Virus record (IMG/VR): IMGVR_UViG_3300032323_000644
Span: 1 to 33,556 of that record
Reading direction: 5' to 3' (one strand)
DNA: 33,556 nt
Source: a virus
This document shows positions 24,448-31,646 of the stretch, piece after piece. The notes under the pieces were generated by a model that had not been told where the DNA came from, made no database searches, and worked only from the letters and a program-made list of their open reading frames with translations. The first letter of the stretch is position 1. Each line of letters begins with the position of its first letter. The position numbers were made by a program, and so were the translations under genes.

Positions 24448-24624
24448 TTAGGCTCCGTAGTAAGTGTGTTGTTCAAGATTTTTTTCTTGTAGGATTTGAT
24501 CCACACGCCTAATAGCTTCTTCACGTTCTTGATCGGTGAGTTCGTAGCACTTGGGATTTCTTTTAGGATCACGCATCAGCGGATATGATTGATCTTTTGA
24601 AAGTTTAAATATTTTTTTAATCAT
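24448..24624 (-). CDS. Small hypothetical protein (58 aa)
   Basis: Start taken at the ATG at 24624 in an ATGA overlap with the phosphoribosyltransferase gene; an upstream ATG at 24636 would add four residues. Lysine-rich N-terminus (MIKKIFKLSKDQSYPLMRDP), then ELTDQEREEAIRRVDQILQE, a charged helix. No family recognised. Confidence 0.65.
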   Translation of the reverse strand: MIKKIFKLSKDQSYPLMRDPKRNPKCYELTDQEREEAIRRVDQILQEKNLEQHTYYGA

Positions 24625-25118
24625 TTTGTCCACCATTCTTCGTAAGGGAATTCAATCCACACATCATTTTCAGCTTTGTTAACTTCCATTCCCCAATAGT
24701 TCATACCTTTACTACATTGGCTAGAAAGATTATCTACAACAACAGCAAATCTTACATTACTACCCCAGATATTATCCCAACGTTCATCATAGGGATAACA
24801 TCCGCTAGGCCAATCTTGCATAATCCAGTTGAGTGTGTTGCCTTGATCATTGATATCGTCAACGATGAGAATATTTTTACCGTCGAAGGCATCCTCAGCC
24901 ATTCCTAGATCACTGACACACCCTTCATGATCTCGAAGACTGACCTGCAAAGGTTTCATTGGTATATTTAGATAGTGACTAATCATAACAGCAGGTAAGA
25001 GTCCGCCTCTGCTGATACCTACGATATAATCGGGTTTCCAGTTGTCATTTGAAATATCTCTACAGATAATAGCAACTAAACTTTGAAACTTTGAATTATC
25101 TATGATTAGCTTGTTCAT
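24621..25118 (-). CDS. Phosphoribosyltransferase (165 aa)
   Basis: The PRPP-binding loop is plain: KNILIVDDINDQGNTLN (residues 81-97), preceded by DYIVGISRGGLLPAVMISHY as the pyrophosphate-side loop. This is the type I PRTase fold of xanthine-guanine phosphoribosyltransferases. It would join a purine or similar base to PRPP during nucleotide salvage. It lacks regulatory domains and is of normal length. AAGGAGCG precedes the ATG. Linkage to the 7-deazaguanine genes is only by position; the base it uses cannot be read from the sequence. Confidence 0.8.
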   Translation of the reverse strand: MNKLIIDNSKFQSLVAIICRDISNDNWKPDYIVGISRGGLLPAVMISHYLNIPMKPLQVSLRDHEGCVSDLGMAEDAFDGKNILIVDDINDQGNTLNWIMQDWPSGCYPYDERWDNIWGSNVRFAVVVDNLSSQCSKGMNYWGMEVNKAENDVWIEFPYEEWWTK

Positions 25119-25560
25119 ATCGCTCCTTGAGGTATTGTTCGTGTTGTATCCATTTATTATTGACTAAAAATCCCCATTCACGCTTATGTGGACCTGGCAT
25201 AAACAATGTCCAGGCAGTTACACCGGGTTTAAGCTCAATGCGATGATAAGAGTTAGGACTACAAGTGCGAAAGTGACCAGGGCCACGCCATAGTCGAACT
25301 TCATTGATTTTTTCACCTACAGTATTAAAGATTGGTACCCACTCATAGTAGCCACCTTTTAAAATCAAAGTGGCATAGGGCCATGGATGATCGTGAACAT
25401 CGTCCGGATCACCTTTTAAAAACTTGTGTAAGAATACGTTGAATGGAAAACGTTCTCTTTCTTTTAAGAAGAGATAATACCGTTCTAGATACGGTTCGTT
25501 ATGTATACGATCAAAAATGATACGCTTACGGCCCAGTCGTTCAAGCAGTTTCAAGAACAT
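25096..25560 (-). CDS. Cupin-fold protein (154 aa)
   Basis: Cupin motif 1 is seen as DDVHDHPWPYATLILKGGYYEW with metal-type His residues (about 53-75) and a second motif later (GHFRTCSPNSYHRIEL, about 95-110), giving a jelly-roll fold with a likely His-bound metal. The rest is basic and aromatic. Function could be sugar or small-molecule modification or binding. It is flanked by overlapping PRTase and DNA glycosylase genes. Substrate unknown. Confidence 0.75.
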   Translation of the reverse strand: MFLKLLERLGRKRIIFDRIHNEPYLERYYLFLKERERFPFNVFLHKFLKGDPDDVHDHPWPYATLILKGGYYEWVPIFNTVGEKINEVRLWRGPGHFRTCSPNSYHRIELKPGVTAWTLFMPGPHKREWGFLVNNKWIQHEQYLKERYEQANHR

Positions 25561-25975
25561 TTACTTCTTCCTTTAAATAACGTTTTAGTTCTTTATCGGT
25601 TGGTTGTACAGTATAGTTTTGTTTGAAAAAGATTTCATAACTATCCGAACCATACTTGCCAATGCCATATAACATTGTAGCATCATTTCCGTCCCAAGTC
25701 AAGAAGTCTGCAGTCATTCTTTTGAGTCTTTGAAATCGGACATTATACATGCCTAACGGCCAAATAACTTCTTTAACGTCATCTACTGTAGACCATAAGA
25801 ATTCGCCAGGTCCTGGCCAACGATCTAAGAAAAGAGGCAGCACATATTTGACTGCCTTTCTTCCGGTCTGGTTTAACATAATAACAGCGACCATATGCTG
25901 CCAGGCCCACTCTCGACGATCGATAGCCGGTAACTGTTGCTGAACCATCAGTTCGTCTAGTAATGGTGTTGTCAT
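25541..25975 (-). CDS. MBD4-like HhH-GPD DNA glycosylase (144 aa)
   Basis: The sequence WQHMVAVIMLNQTGRKAVKY (about 25-44) and MYNVRFQRLKRM correspond to the N-terminal helical half, while MLYGIGKYGSDSYEIF (101-116) is the helix-hairpin-helix. A later Asp in QPTDKELKRYL (D127) sits where MBD4 has its catalytic Asp. The segment order matches the catalytic domain of the eukaryotic thymine/uracil glycosylase MBD4, which lacks the Fe-S cluster of EndoIII. Predicted: removal of T or U opposite G. The exact substrate in a phage with modified guanine is unknown. It overlaps its neighbours by 20 and 4 bases. Confidence 0.8.
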   Translation of the reverse strand: MTTPLLDELMVQQQLPAIDRREWAWQHMVAVIMLNQTGRKAVKYVLPLFLDRWPGPGEFLWSTVDDVKEVIWPLGMYNVRFQRLKRMTADFLTWDGNDATMLYGIGKYGSDSYEIFFKQNYTVQPTDKELKRYLKEEVNVLETA

Positions 25976-26187
25976 GTTCGATTACTTAACCAAGTATCAA
26001 CCTGTGCTTCTGCTTCTTCTTGGGTAACAGCATAGGTATAGATCCAATAACAGTCATCCTTGCCCTTGATGTCGAACGGAACTGGGCCGTTAAACAGAAT
26101 GCCGTCTTCTAACATACGCTTTACTTCGAACTTCTTTAAGTTTTTAGCACGATTAATTAAATCGTTGGCCATGTCAACGGAGTTCAT
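25972..26187 (-). CDS. Small conserved hypothetical protein (71 aa)
   Basis: MNSVDMANDLINRAKNLKKF precedes a domain with DGILFNGPVPFDIKGKDDCY and YTYAVTQEEAEAQVDTWLS. It is acidic and compact, and no enzyme motif was seen. Ribosome binding site AAGGAATAA. ATGA overlap with the DNA glycosylase gene downstream. Function unknown. Confidence 0.7.
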   Translation of the reverse strand: MNSVDMANDLINRAKNLKKFEVKRMLEDGILFNGPVPFDIKGKDDCYWIYTYAVTQEEAEAQVDTWLSNRT

Positions 26188-26190
26188 AGT

Positions 26191-26394
26191 TTATTCCTTG
26201 AAATATTTTTCCATTACTTCTAGTTTGTCCATATACTCGGCGATCTGAGCAACTTCTTTTTCAATAGCATCCATGATATCGCTATGTTCAGCGATAGCAG
26301 TGGGATTGTTTAGAATTACTTCTACGTTGATACGATGTTTTTCGATGTGTGCCAGGTAATGCTGTTTTGATGCTTCGATTAATTGTTTTCTCAT
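26191..26394 (-). CDS. Small helical protein (67 aa)
   Basis: Mostly one charged helix (MRKQLIEASKQHYLAHIEKH, then DAIEKEVAQIAEYMDKLEVM), with a short kink at NNPTAIAEHS. Ribosome binding site AGAGGATAAA. No family is recognised. It probably acts as a small dimeric helix protein, but this is inference only. Confidence 0.7.
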   Translation of the reverse strand: MRKQLIEASKQHYLAHIEKHRINVEVILNNPTAIAEHSDIMDAIEKEVAQIAEYMDKLEVMEKYFKE

Positions 26395-26403
26395 TTTATC
26401 CTC

Positions 26404-27243
26404 TTATCTTGGAGCAAATTCTTGCTGTAGTTTGATGTTATCAAAGAATTCTTTCTTTGTGTTACCATCTTCTTTAAATGCACCTTTAAGCACAGTGGTC
26501 TGAGTTAATGAACTATGTGCCATGATACCACGATTCTCACAGCAACCATGAACCGCTTGAATGTATACACCTAGGTCTTTGGCCCCCGTGGCCTTTTCGA
26601 TCTCCCTAGCAATGTCATTAGCAAGTTCCTCCTGGAGAGTTCCTCGACGGGCGCACCACTGAGCGATGCGTGTGTACTTTGAGAGACCGATAAGTTTCTG
26701 AGCGGCAATAATGCCAATATAAGCAACGCCACTAACGGGTTGGTGATGATGACTACACATACTGCGAAGCTCGCTACGAACAACCAACATACCTTCGTAG
26801 CGGTCCTCCGAATCATTTGGAAATGCTGTTGCGTCTGGTGCTGGTTCATAACGTCCTGCCATTATTTCATTAAAGTACATCTTGGCAAGCCTACGTGCTG
26901 TGCCTTTGCTGTTAGGATCATTTTCACGATCAATCAGCAAACGATCAAGAACTAGTTCGAATGCTTCTGTTGCTTCATTGATTAGTCGTTCTTTATCGCC
27001 TTCGTGCAGGTAGTCGCTGATATTATCTCCTGCCCAGAAACGTTTATTATCACGTTTCATTTTAGTGCGGATAACATCTGCAAAGTATGCTTCTTGGTAC
27101 CCGCCATCTCCAGCCATAGCATCTAAGGCTGTTTCTTTTTTAATATAGACTGGTTTGCCTAAGGGTTCGTATTCGTCTTTTACGAAAGGCATATTAGCCT
27201 TCTCATTTAGAATAGGATCTGGTTTAAATTCTGGCTTTGTCAA
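26404..27243 (-). CDS. folE: GTP cyclohydrolase I FolE (279 aa)
   Basis: Converts GTP to dihydroneopterin triphosphate, the first step towards 7-deazaguanine and folate. The zinc ligands are visible: C163 and H166 (SMCSHHH) and C234 (AVHGC, matching C181 of the E. coli enzyme). LIGLSKYTRIAQWCARRGTLQEEL is the substrate region. The E. coli enzyme has 222 residues, so an N-terminal extension of ~60 residues is present (EYEPLGKPVYIKKETALDAM). The start is TTG at 27243 with CGGAGAAC upstream and an in-frame stop just before it; an ATG at 27192 with AGAAGG is an alternative. Confidence 0.9.
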   Translation of the reverse strand: MTKPEFKPDPILNEKANMPFVKDEYEPLGKPVYIKKETALDAMAGDGGYQEAYFADVIRTKMKRDNKRFWAGDNISDYLHEGDKERLINEATEAFELVLDRLLIDRENDPNSKGTARRLAKMYFNEIMAGRYEPAPDATAFPNDSEDRYEGMLVVRSELRSMCSHHHQPVSGVAYIGIIAAQKLIGLSKYTRIAQWCARRGTLQEELANDIAREIEKATGAKDLGVYIQAVHGCCENRGIMAHSSLTQTTVLKGAFKEDGNTKKEFFDNIKLQQEFAPR

Positions 27244-27278
27244 TTATTGTTCTCCGAGTTATAGTCGTGGATGACATA

Positions 27279-28343
27279 TTATTTTAACATCTCTAACAGT
27301 TTATCGCAACTGAAATAGTTTTTGGTTAACTTATCTGTCTGTGTATTTAGGCGAGGAAGATACGATTTATAATTTTCCATATAGTGCTGAACTCTATCTA
27401 TTACAGCAGATTTATGCTTAGTATAAGATTCAAACGATTCAGTCCACTCAGAGGGATATTTAAAATCTTCCATAGCCATTTCACTGTAGCTTAAACGATC
27501 TGGTACCATAGGTATCGCATCTACAAGAGCACCTTCATACCAACTGATACCTAATGTTTCTTGTAGATTAGCACTGAATACAAGTTTGGCTTCACCTAAC
27601 ATATTATGATATTCGTTCTTAGTCAAAGGATATTCTTGACATACACGGAATTCATATTGAGGCAAATGTTGTTTAAGATCTTCAAAGATTGGCAGTTGTT
27701 TCTCTGGAGCAATACGATGCGGAAACAGAATAAGATCACGCTTAGGCATGTTCTTATACATTAGTAACGTATCAGTCATATATTCCATAGGCCAGCCACT
27801 GCGCACAATCTTTGAGTCATAGAGTGTATCTGCGGGCGTAAATCCTAATAGATTCTCACAGAACAACTTAATATGAAAATTTGTAGCAAAGTAGTTATGG
27901 TCAATGGCGTGATAGAAACTCTTTTCTGCATGACGCACCCAAGGAGTATCGCCGATCAAGCGACCTAAGAAGTCTTGAGGATCATAACTGCCAGCATGCC
28001 ATAGAGCATGAATGACCACCTTAATACCAAGCAGTTCACTCATGTATTTTAGATTTATAATGCCCGGATGCCAAGCATCAGTAAAAATAAAATGGTCGCC
28101 AGTTGAAATGCGTCCATCGCAAAATAGTCTACCAATCTTTTCAACCTGACTAGACTTATAGATATTAGTGCCACCAAAGTTAAGAAAGGCACCAGGAGTA
28201 GTGGCACGAGGGATATCTTCAGGGCCGTCAATAACTTGAACATTATGTCCTCTCTTTCGTAGCAAGTCAGGCAAGTGGGTTTTCCACTCGCCTGTATATC
28301 TTGTTTCTACAGCTTCTAGATCAACGAGAAAAATTCTGCTCAT
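27279..28343 (-). CDS. GT-B type glycosyltransferase (354 aa)
   Basis: The C-terminal half reads as a GT4-like nucleotide-sugar binding domain: LILFPHRIAPEKQLPIFEDL (about 214-233), and SANLQETLGISWYEGALVDA with the E-x7-E arrangement (about 265-284), then IPMVPDRLSYSEM. The N-terminal half (YTGEWKTHLPDLLRKRGHNV, about residue 16 on) is an acceptor-binding Rossmann half. Normal length for a GT-B enzyme. It sits between folE and the queD-like gene, so it could glycosylate a modified DNA base as T4 enzymes do, or act on surface glycans. Acceptor not known. Confidence 0.75.
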   Translation of the reverse strand: MSRIFLVDLEAVETRYTGEWKTHLPDLLRKRGHNVQVIDGPEDIPRATTPGAFLNFGGTNIYKSSQVEKIGRLFCDGRISTGDHFIFTDAWHPGIINLKYMSELLGIKVVIHALWHAGSYDPQDFLGRLIGDTPWVRHAEKSFYHAIDHNYFATNFHIKLFCENLLGFTPADTLYDSKIVRSGWPMEYMTDTLLMYKNMPKRDLILFPHRIAPEKQLPIFEDLKQHLPQYEFRVCQEYPLTKNEYHNMLGEAKLVFSANLQETLGISWYEGALVDAIPMVPDRLSYSEMAMEDFKYPSEWTESFESYTKHKSAVIDRVQHYMENYKSYLPRLNTQTDKLTKNYFSCDKLLEMLK

Positions 28344-28566
28344 TGCGTCTACCGTTGTTATCCCAGCGTGGCTTATTGCCTTGATAAGGTCTACGTTCGC
28401 CTCGATCTTGCCACTGACGCGGCGGACGTAGGCTGTTTAGAAACGCACGATAGTTTCCATTATCTTTATTATAAAGATGTGCAGGGTCGAAATCACGCAA
28501 CTCGATACGACAAAAATCTAAGTAGCGGTCGAGATCGTCAAAAATTTTCTCAACTTGGGGTTTCAT
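28321..28566 (-). CDS. Small conserved hypothetical protein (81 aa), Arg/Asn-rich tail
   Basis: The N-terminal part is a helix (MKPQVEKIFDDLDRYLDFCR) and the C-terminal third is strongly basic and Arg/Asn/Gln rich (RPPRQWQDRGERRPYQGNKP), probably disordered and able to bind nucleic acid. It overlaps the GT-B gene by 23 bases. Function unknown. Confidence 0.75.
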   Translation of the reverse strand: MKPQVEKIFDDLDRYLDFCRIELRDFDPAHLYNKDNGNYRAFLNSLRPPRQWQDRGERRPYQGNKPRWDNNGRRNEQNFSR

Positions 28567-28583
28567 CTTGTATTTCCTTTAGA

Positions 28584-28979
28584 TTAGTATTTGATGAATG
28601 AACCATTTTCTCCATCTTCGGAGACCTCAATCCAAACCTCACGGTTGGGATACTTTGCTTTGATAGTGTCGTGAAGTTCATCAGACATCATCTCGCAACT
28701 TTTATAATCAAGACTTAGAACGGCACCTTGACCATTATACAACGTTTCAAGCCATCGCTTGAATTGGATGAATTCGATGTCCCTGTCATTGTGTTGCACA
28801 GAGATCCACACCCTGAAATGAAAGATGTGGCGATGAGGATGACCCAAAAACGATACGTCATATTCGTCTCCTGTAGCTAGATTAGGATCTGTAAGCGCCG
28901 CAGGATATTTATGAATGCCTTCCTTACGGAAAGTTACCCAGATCATTTTGTTAGGTCGAATGTCTTGTTTGATAATCAT
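28584..28979 (-). CDS. queD: QueD / 6-pyruvoyl-tetrahydropterin synthase-like protein (131 aa)
   Basis: Order of elements fits the T-fold pterin synthase family: an N-terminal strand with GIHKYPAA, then LGHPHRHIFHFRVWISV (zinc-type His residues, residues 45-61, analogous to the HGHxY block), DIEFIQFKRWLE (the DF..LK helix) and IEVSEDGENGSF (the late Glu). QueD makes 6-carboxytetrahydropterin, the substrate of QueE. The usual catalytic Cys before the HxH block is not obvious, so the activity needs proof. The gene shares an operon with folE and the DpdA-like gene. Confidence 0.55.
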   Translation of the reverse strand: MIIKQDIRPNKMIWVTFRKEGIHKYPAALTDPNLATGDEYDVSFLGHPHRHIFHFRVWISVQHNDRDIEFIQFKRWLETLYNGQGAVLSLDYKSCEMMSDELHDTIKAKYPNREVWIEVSEDGENGSFIKY

Positions 28980-29203
28980 ACTTTTAAAAGGCCTTCACAT
29001 AAGATTTTAATTTCGTCTCTAGTCATATGGAAATTGTAAGTACTAGAATCGTCAATATCGCCGTCTTTATTTAGGCATTCTTGAATAAAGTTTACAGAAA
29101 GTAATCCTTTAGGAGCAATAGACTCCCAGGACTCAAGTCTAACTCTAAACGCAGGTGTATCTTTGATAGTGATATTTGTAACTTTAAGATCTGGATGTTT
29201 CAT
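28976..29203 (-). CDS. Small conserved hypothetical protein (75 aa)
   Basis: Beta-rich start (KVTNITIKDTPAFRVRLESW) followed by LLSVNFIQECLNKDGDIDDS and a C-terminal helix DEIKILCEGLLKV. ATGA overlap at both ends between the queD-like gene and an unknown gene. No family recognised. Confidence 0.7.
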   Translation of the reverse strand: MKHPDLKVTNITIKDTPAFRVRLESWESIAPKGLLSVNFIQECLNKDGDIDDSSTYNFHMTRDEIKILCEGLLKV

Positions 29204-29544
29204 CGTTTCAGTGCCTCCATCATTACGATTTTACCTAATGCATCACCTAGATCTTGTTCTTCAGTGATCACATGTATTGAATTAATATTACGATCTTTGT
29301 GATGATCATAGCTTCGAGTTTCCACAACGTATCCGCCACTGGCTCGATAAACTTGTAGACGCATACCTTCGCTAGAAAGTTTATCTTCTGATACGACAAC
29401 TGTATCCTGATCGTATTCGTCACTGTTGAGCCAATTACGAAAACGTTGTTTTAAACTCAGTTTCATTTTCTTTTCTTTCCTAATTCTACGAGAAGGTCTT
29501 GTCGATGTTTTAGCTCCAACAATCGCTTGTCCATAACTACTCAT
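29200..29544 (-). CDS. Conserved hypothetical protein (114 aa, or 88 aa from an internal start)
   Basis: The ATG at 29544 overlaps the upstream stop (ATGA). The first 26 residues are basic (SRRIRKEKK) and could be a tail or a leader-like extension. An ATG at 29466 preceded by AGGAAAG would start at MKLSLKQRFRNWLNSD, which I believe is how relatives in other phages begin, but I cannot check this. The body has MRLQVYRASGGYVVETRSYD and EQDLGDALGKIVMMEALKR, a beta-sheet followed by a helix. Function unknown. Confidence 0.7.
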   Translation of the reverse strand: MSSYGQAIVGAKTSTRPSRRIRKEKKMKLSLKQRFRNWLNSDEYDQDTVVVSEDKLSSEGMRLQVYRASGGYVVETRSYDHHKDRNINSIHVITEEQDLGDALGKIVMMEALKR

Positions 29545-30098
29545 TTTATAATCTCATCTTTGCCATATTGATCCCAATCGGTAAACTTATCTCTACCAAG
29601 CAGGTCCTGCAAGTTATGGCACCAAACTCCAGGATTACTTGCATTAAAATCTTTGTCGTCGATCTTTAATGTAGCATTATAACCTAGTTGATTAATATAA
29701 GGTAATTTTACACTAATCTGCGGAATAAATCTACGTTTTTCGGTAAGACCGCTCTCAAGCAATCCTTCCGTTTCGCGAACATCGAAATCTAGAGTACACC
29801 AGAGATCGTATTCACTGTCTAAGCAAACATAGATCATGTTCTCCCAAGGACGCCACGTTTCGACATCATTTACACCGTTAGTTTTAAAACTTTGATTAGC
29901 ACCAAAGTAAATGTGTGTTATGTGTTTAGATTGATCAGTATATGATCTAGATTCTTTCACGATATCTAAGATAGTGTAAGGATCATGTACTCCTACTACA
30001 AATAAAGTTTTCATTCTGTAGGCAGGAGTACGTTCGATCTCTATCCCGGTGAAGAATGTGATGTTATCGGCAACACCTGTTTCGTAGTTTCTTTTCAT
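29541..30098 (-). CDS. Conserved phage protein of unknown function (185 aa)
   Basis: Begins MKRNYETGVADNITFFTGIE and continues IERTPAYRMKTLFVVGVHDP and ITHIYFGANQSF. Later WCTLDFDVRETEGLLESGLT and RFIPQISVKLPYINQLGYNA alternate strands and helices, suggesting a compact alpha/beta domain. I believe this family occurs in many T4-like marine phages, but have no function for it. It lies between the queD-like and DpdA-like genes, so a role beside DNA modification is possible by position only. Overlaps neighbours by TAATG and ATGA. Confidence 0.75.
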   Translation of the reverse strand: MKRNYETGVADNITFFTGIEIERTPAYRMKTLFVVGVHDPYTILDIVKESRSYTDQSKHITHIYFGANQSFKTNGVNDVETWRPWENMIYVCLDSEYDLWCTLDFDVRETEGLLESGLTEKRRFIPQISVKLPYINQLGYNATLKIDDKDFNASNPGVWCHNLQDLLGRDKFTDWDQYGKDEIIK

Positions 30099-31093
30099 TA
30101 TTTGCTAGGGCTGAATGGCCAAGAGCCGGTTGGAAGATCAGCTTCGGTTAGATTATCGACATCTACTTGAGCTACGATTTTTTCTAATTCAATAACAGGA
30201 TCCCATTCGGCGCCGTCTTCTGGATCGTGATCGATACCCTGCCATTCTGTTACTTTAATTTTTTCGTCATTCCAGTCGTTGTGCCAGAATGTACCATTCC
30301 ACAGAGCTTGATAACTGTATCCGTCTTTGGTTTTAATATTGTATTTGCCTAGACGAGCAGGCTTAGTTTTAGCAGAGAACCATTCAGTTAACGTATACTT
30401 GATATCGTCCATGTTGGTATATTTTTCCCAGTTGCCGGTGACATCTTTCGAACCAGCAACATACATGCCAAAGTCCGAACTCTTACCGTCTGTGCTACCA
30501 CCCCAGTTTTCGATCTCCTCGCCATCGTATTCAACATAGTTAACGATCTCTTCGCCATCGATCTCGTCGTAGCCTAGACTTAGTTTAGTGATGTCAAAAG
30601 GTGCTCGAAGTTCAATCTCTCCTTCGAAGAAAGTGCCTTTTTCATTAGAGCGACCAACGAATACTACCGTACCATCTTCTTCTGATCCGATCCAAACTTC
30701 ATCGTTGCAACACCAGTCTGGCTCACCGTCCTCTCCACCTCCGGTGATATCATCGAATGATTTTTCAAACACAGTATTACCTTGTTCATCATCGATTTGA
30801 ATAGTACCTGCATTACGACTTACACCATGTGCATGGCCCATGCTGTCGCACTCATACCATGATCCTGGAGGAAAAGGCCACATCTCTTCTGGAATATTAT
30901 TTTCCTCGGCATAATCACTGTTCCATGCAAAGTCGCTTAGATCCAGCCTGCGATGTTTAAAGTACTCATAGATATTGCGATCTACAGTGCCCATAACAGT
31001 TTCGCCACCATATCCCCACATTTGAATCTTGTAGGTCCTGGGAGTAAACTTAAGGATTTCGATTAGTTCTTGTTGTTCTTTTTCTGTTGCCAT
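30098..31093 (-). CDS. Conserved acidic protein of unknown function (331 aa)
   Basis: Acidic protein rich in Trp, Gly and Asp. Visible segments are YKIQMWGYGGETVMGTVDRN, then WPFPPGSWYECDSMGHAHGV, GEPDWCCNDEVWIGSEEDGT and NWEKYTNMDDIKYTLTEWFS. The repeating W/D/G-rich strands look like beta-sheet modules. No catalytic motif. Its start at 31093 lies inside the preceding small Cys4 gene (31-base overlap). Probably a phage core protein; its biochemical role is unknown. Confidence 0.75.
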   Translation of the reverse strand: MATEKEQQELIEILKFTPRTYKIQMWGYGGETVMGTVDRNIYEYFKHRRLDLSDFAWNSDYAEENNIPEEMWPFPPGSWYECDSMGHAHGVSRNAGTIQIDDEQGNTVFEKSFDDITGGGEDGEPDWCCNDEVWIGSEEDGTVVFVGRSNEKGTFFEGEIELRAPFDITKLSLGYDEIDGEEIVNYVEYDGEEIENWGGSTDGKSSDFGMYVAGSKDVTGNWEKYTNMDDIKYTLTEWFSAKTKPARLGKYNIKTKDGYSYQALWNGTFWHNDWNDEKIKVTEWQGIDHDPEDGAEWDPVIELEKIVAQVDVDNLTEADLPTGSWPFSPSK

Positions 31094-31242
31094 GATTGAT
31101 ACCAGCCTTTGATTGAGTTAAAGAGATTTAGGAATCTTAGAGAATGAGGATTGATCATAGGAAGTCTATGAGGACAGCGACCTTGATTCCAATCGCAGTT
31201 TACCTTAACAGACTGCCCACAGAAGTTGCAGAGATTTACCAT
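31063..31242 (-). CDS. Small Cys4 zinc-finger-like protein (59 aa)
   Basis: A short gene: ATG at 31242, TAA at 31063. Four cysteines occur as C5 and C8 (NLCNFCGQ), C16 (VNCDWNQ) and C23 (RCPHR), a spacing that suits a small zinc ribbon, followed by a basic C-terminal tail (WQQKKNNKN). It overlaps the upstream stop at 31236 and the start of the 331-residue gene. Zinc binding is inferred from the cysteine pattern; the target could be nucleic acid or protein. Confidence 0.65.
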   Translation of the reverse strand: MVNLCNFCGQSVKVNCDWNQGRCPHRLPMINPHSLRFLNLFNSIKGWYQSWQQKKNNKN

Positions 31243-31451
31243 GTGCTTACGTCAGTGATATCAACGGTGGTATCGATGTCCTTATCGTCATCGTTGAATA
31301 GGTTGAACTTAACAACAACGGTAGGACCTATTCCGCTGCTAGTGATTTCTTCAAGAGTGAACCACTCAACTTCTTTAAAGTGAGTAGACATTTTAGCAAG
31401 TTTTTCTATCTGTTGTCGATTAAGACAAAACTGATTTCTTTTCTTAGTCAT
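31236..31451 (-). CDS. Small conserved hypothetical protein (71 aa)
   Basis: MTKKRNQFCLNRQQIEKLAK, then FKEVEWFTLEEITSSGIGPT and an acidic strand VKFNLFNDDDKDIDTTVDIT. It would be a small alpha/beta fold. Overlaps the DUF465-like gene upstream (8 bases) and the Cys4 gene downstream (7 bases). No family recognised. Confidence 0.7.
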   Translation of the reverse strand: MTKKRNQFCLNRQQIEKLAKMSTHFKEVEWFTLEEITSSGIGPTVVVKFNLFNDDDKDIDTTVDITDVSTW

Positions 31452-31635
31452 TAGATTCGTCTAAGTGTTGTTGTCTATGTTTAAGTATAACAATTTCGTC
31501 CTTCAAATGCAACCTTTTCTTTTTCAAATCTTCTAATCTAAGGTCTTCAAACAGTCCGTTTTTTTCCAAAGTGTCGATCTGTTTGTCCAAAGCACGATGT
31601 GCTTCTTCTAAATGCTTAATACGATTCTCATACAT
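31444..31635 (-). CDS. DUF465 (YdcH-like) helical protein (63 aa)
   Basis: Reads MYENRIKHLEEAHRALDKQI followed by DLRLEDLKKKRLHLKDEIVI, matching the DUF465 pattern of an N-terminal helix with the HxxLD(K/R)QI segment and a second helix with LKKxRLxLKDEI. Members are short two-helix hairpins of unknown function, common in proteobacteria and phages. AAGGAG precedes the ATG. It sits downstream of the DpdA-like gene. Confidence 0.8.
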   Translation of the reverse strand: MYENRIKHLEEAHRALDKQIDTLEKNGLFEDLRLEDLKKKRLHLKDEIVILKHRQQHLDESND

Positions 31636-31646
31636 AGCACAACTCC

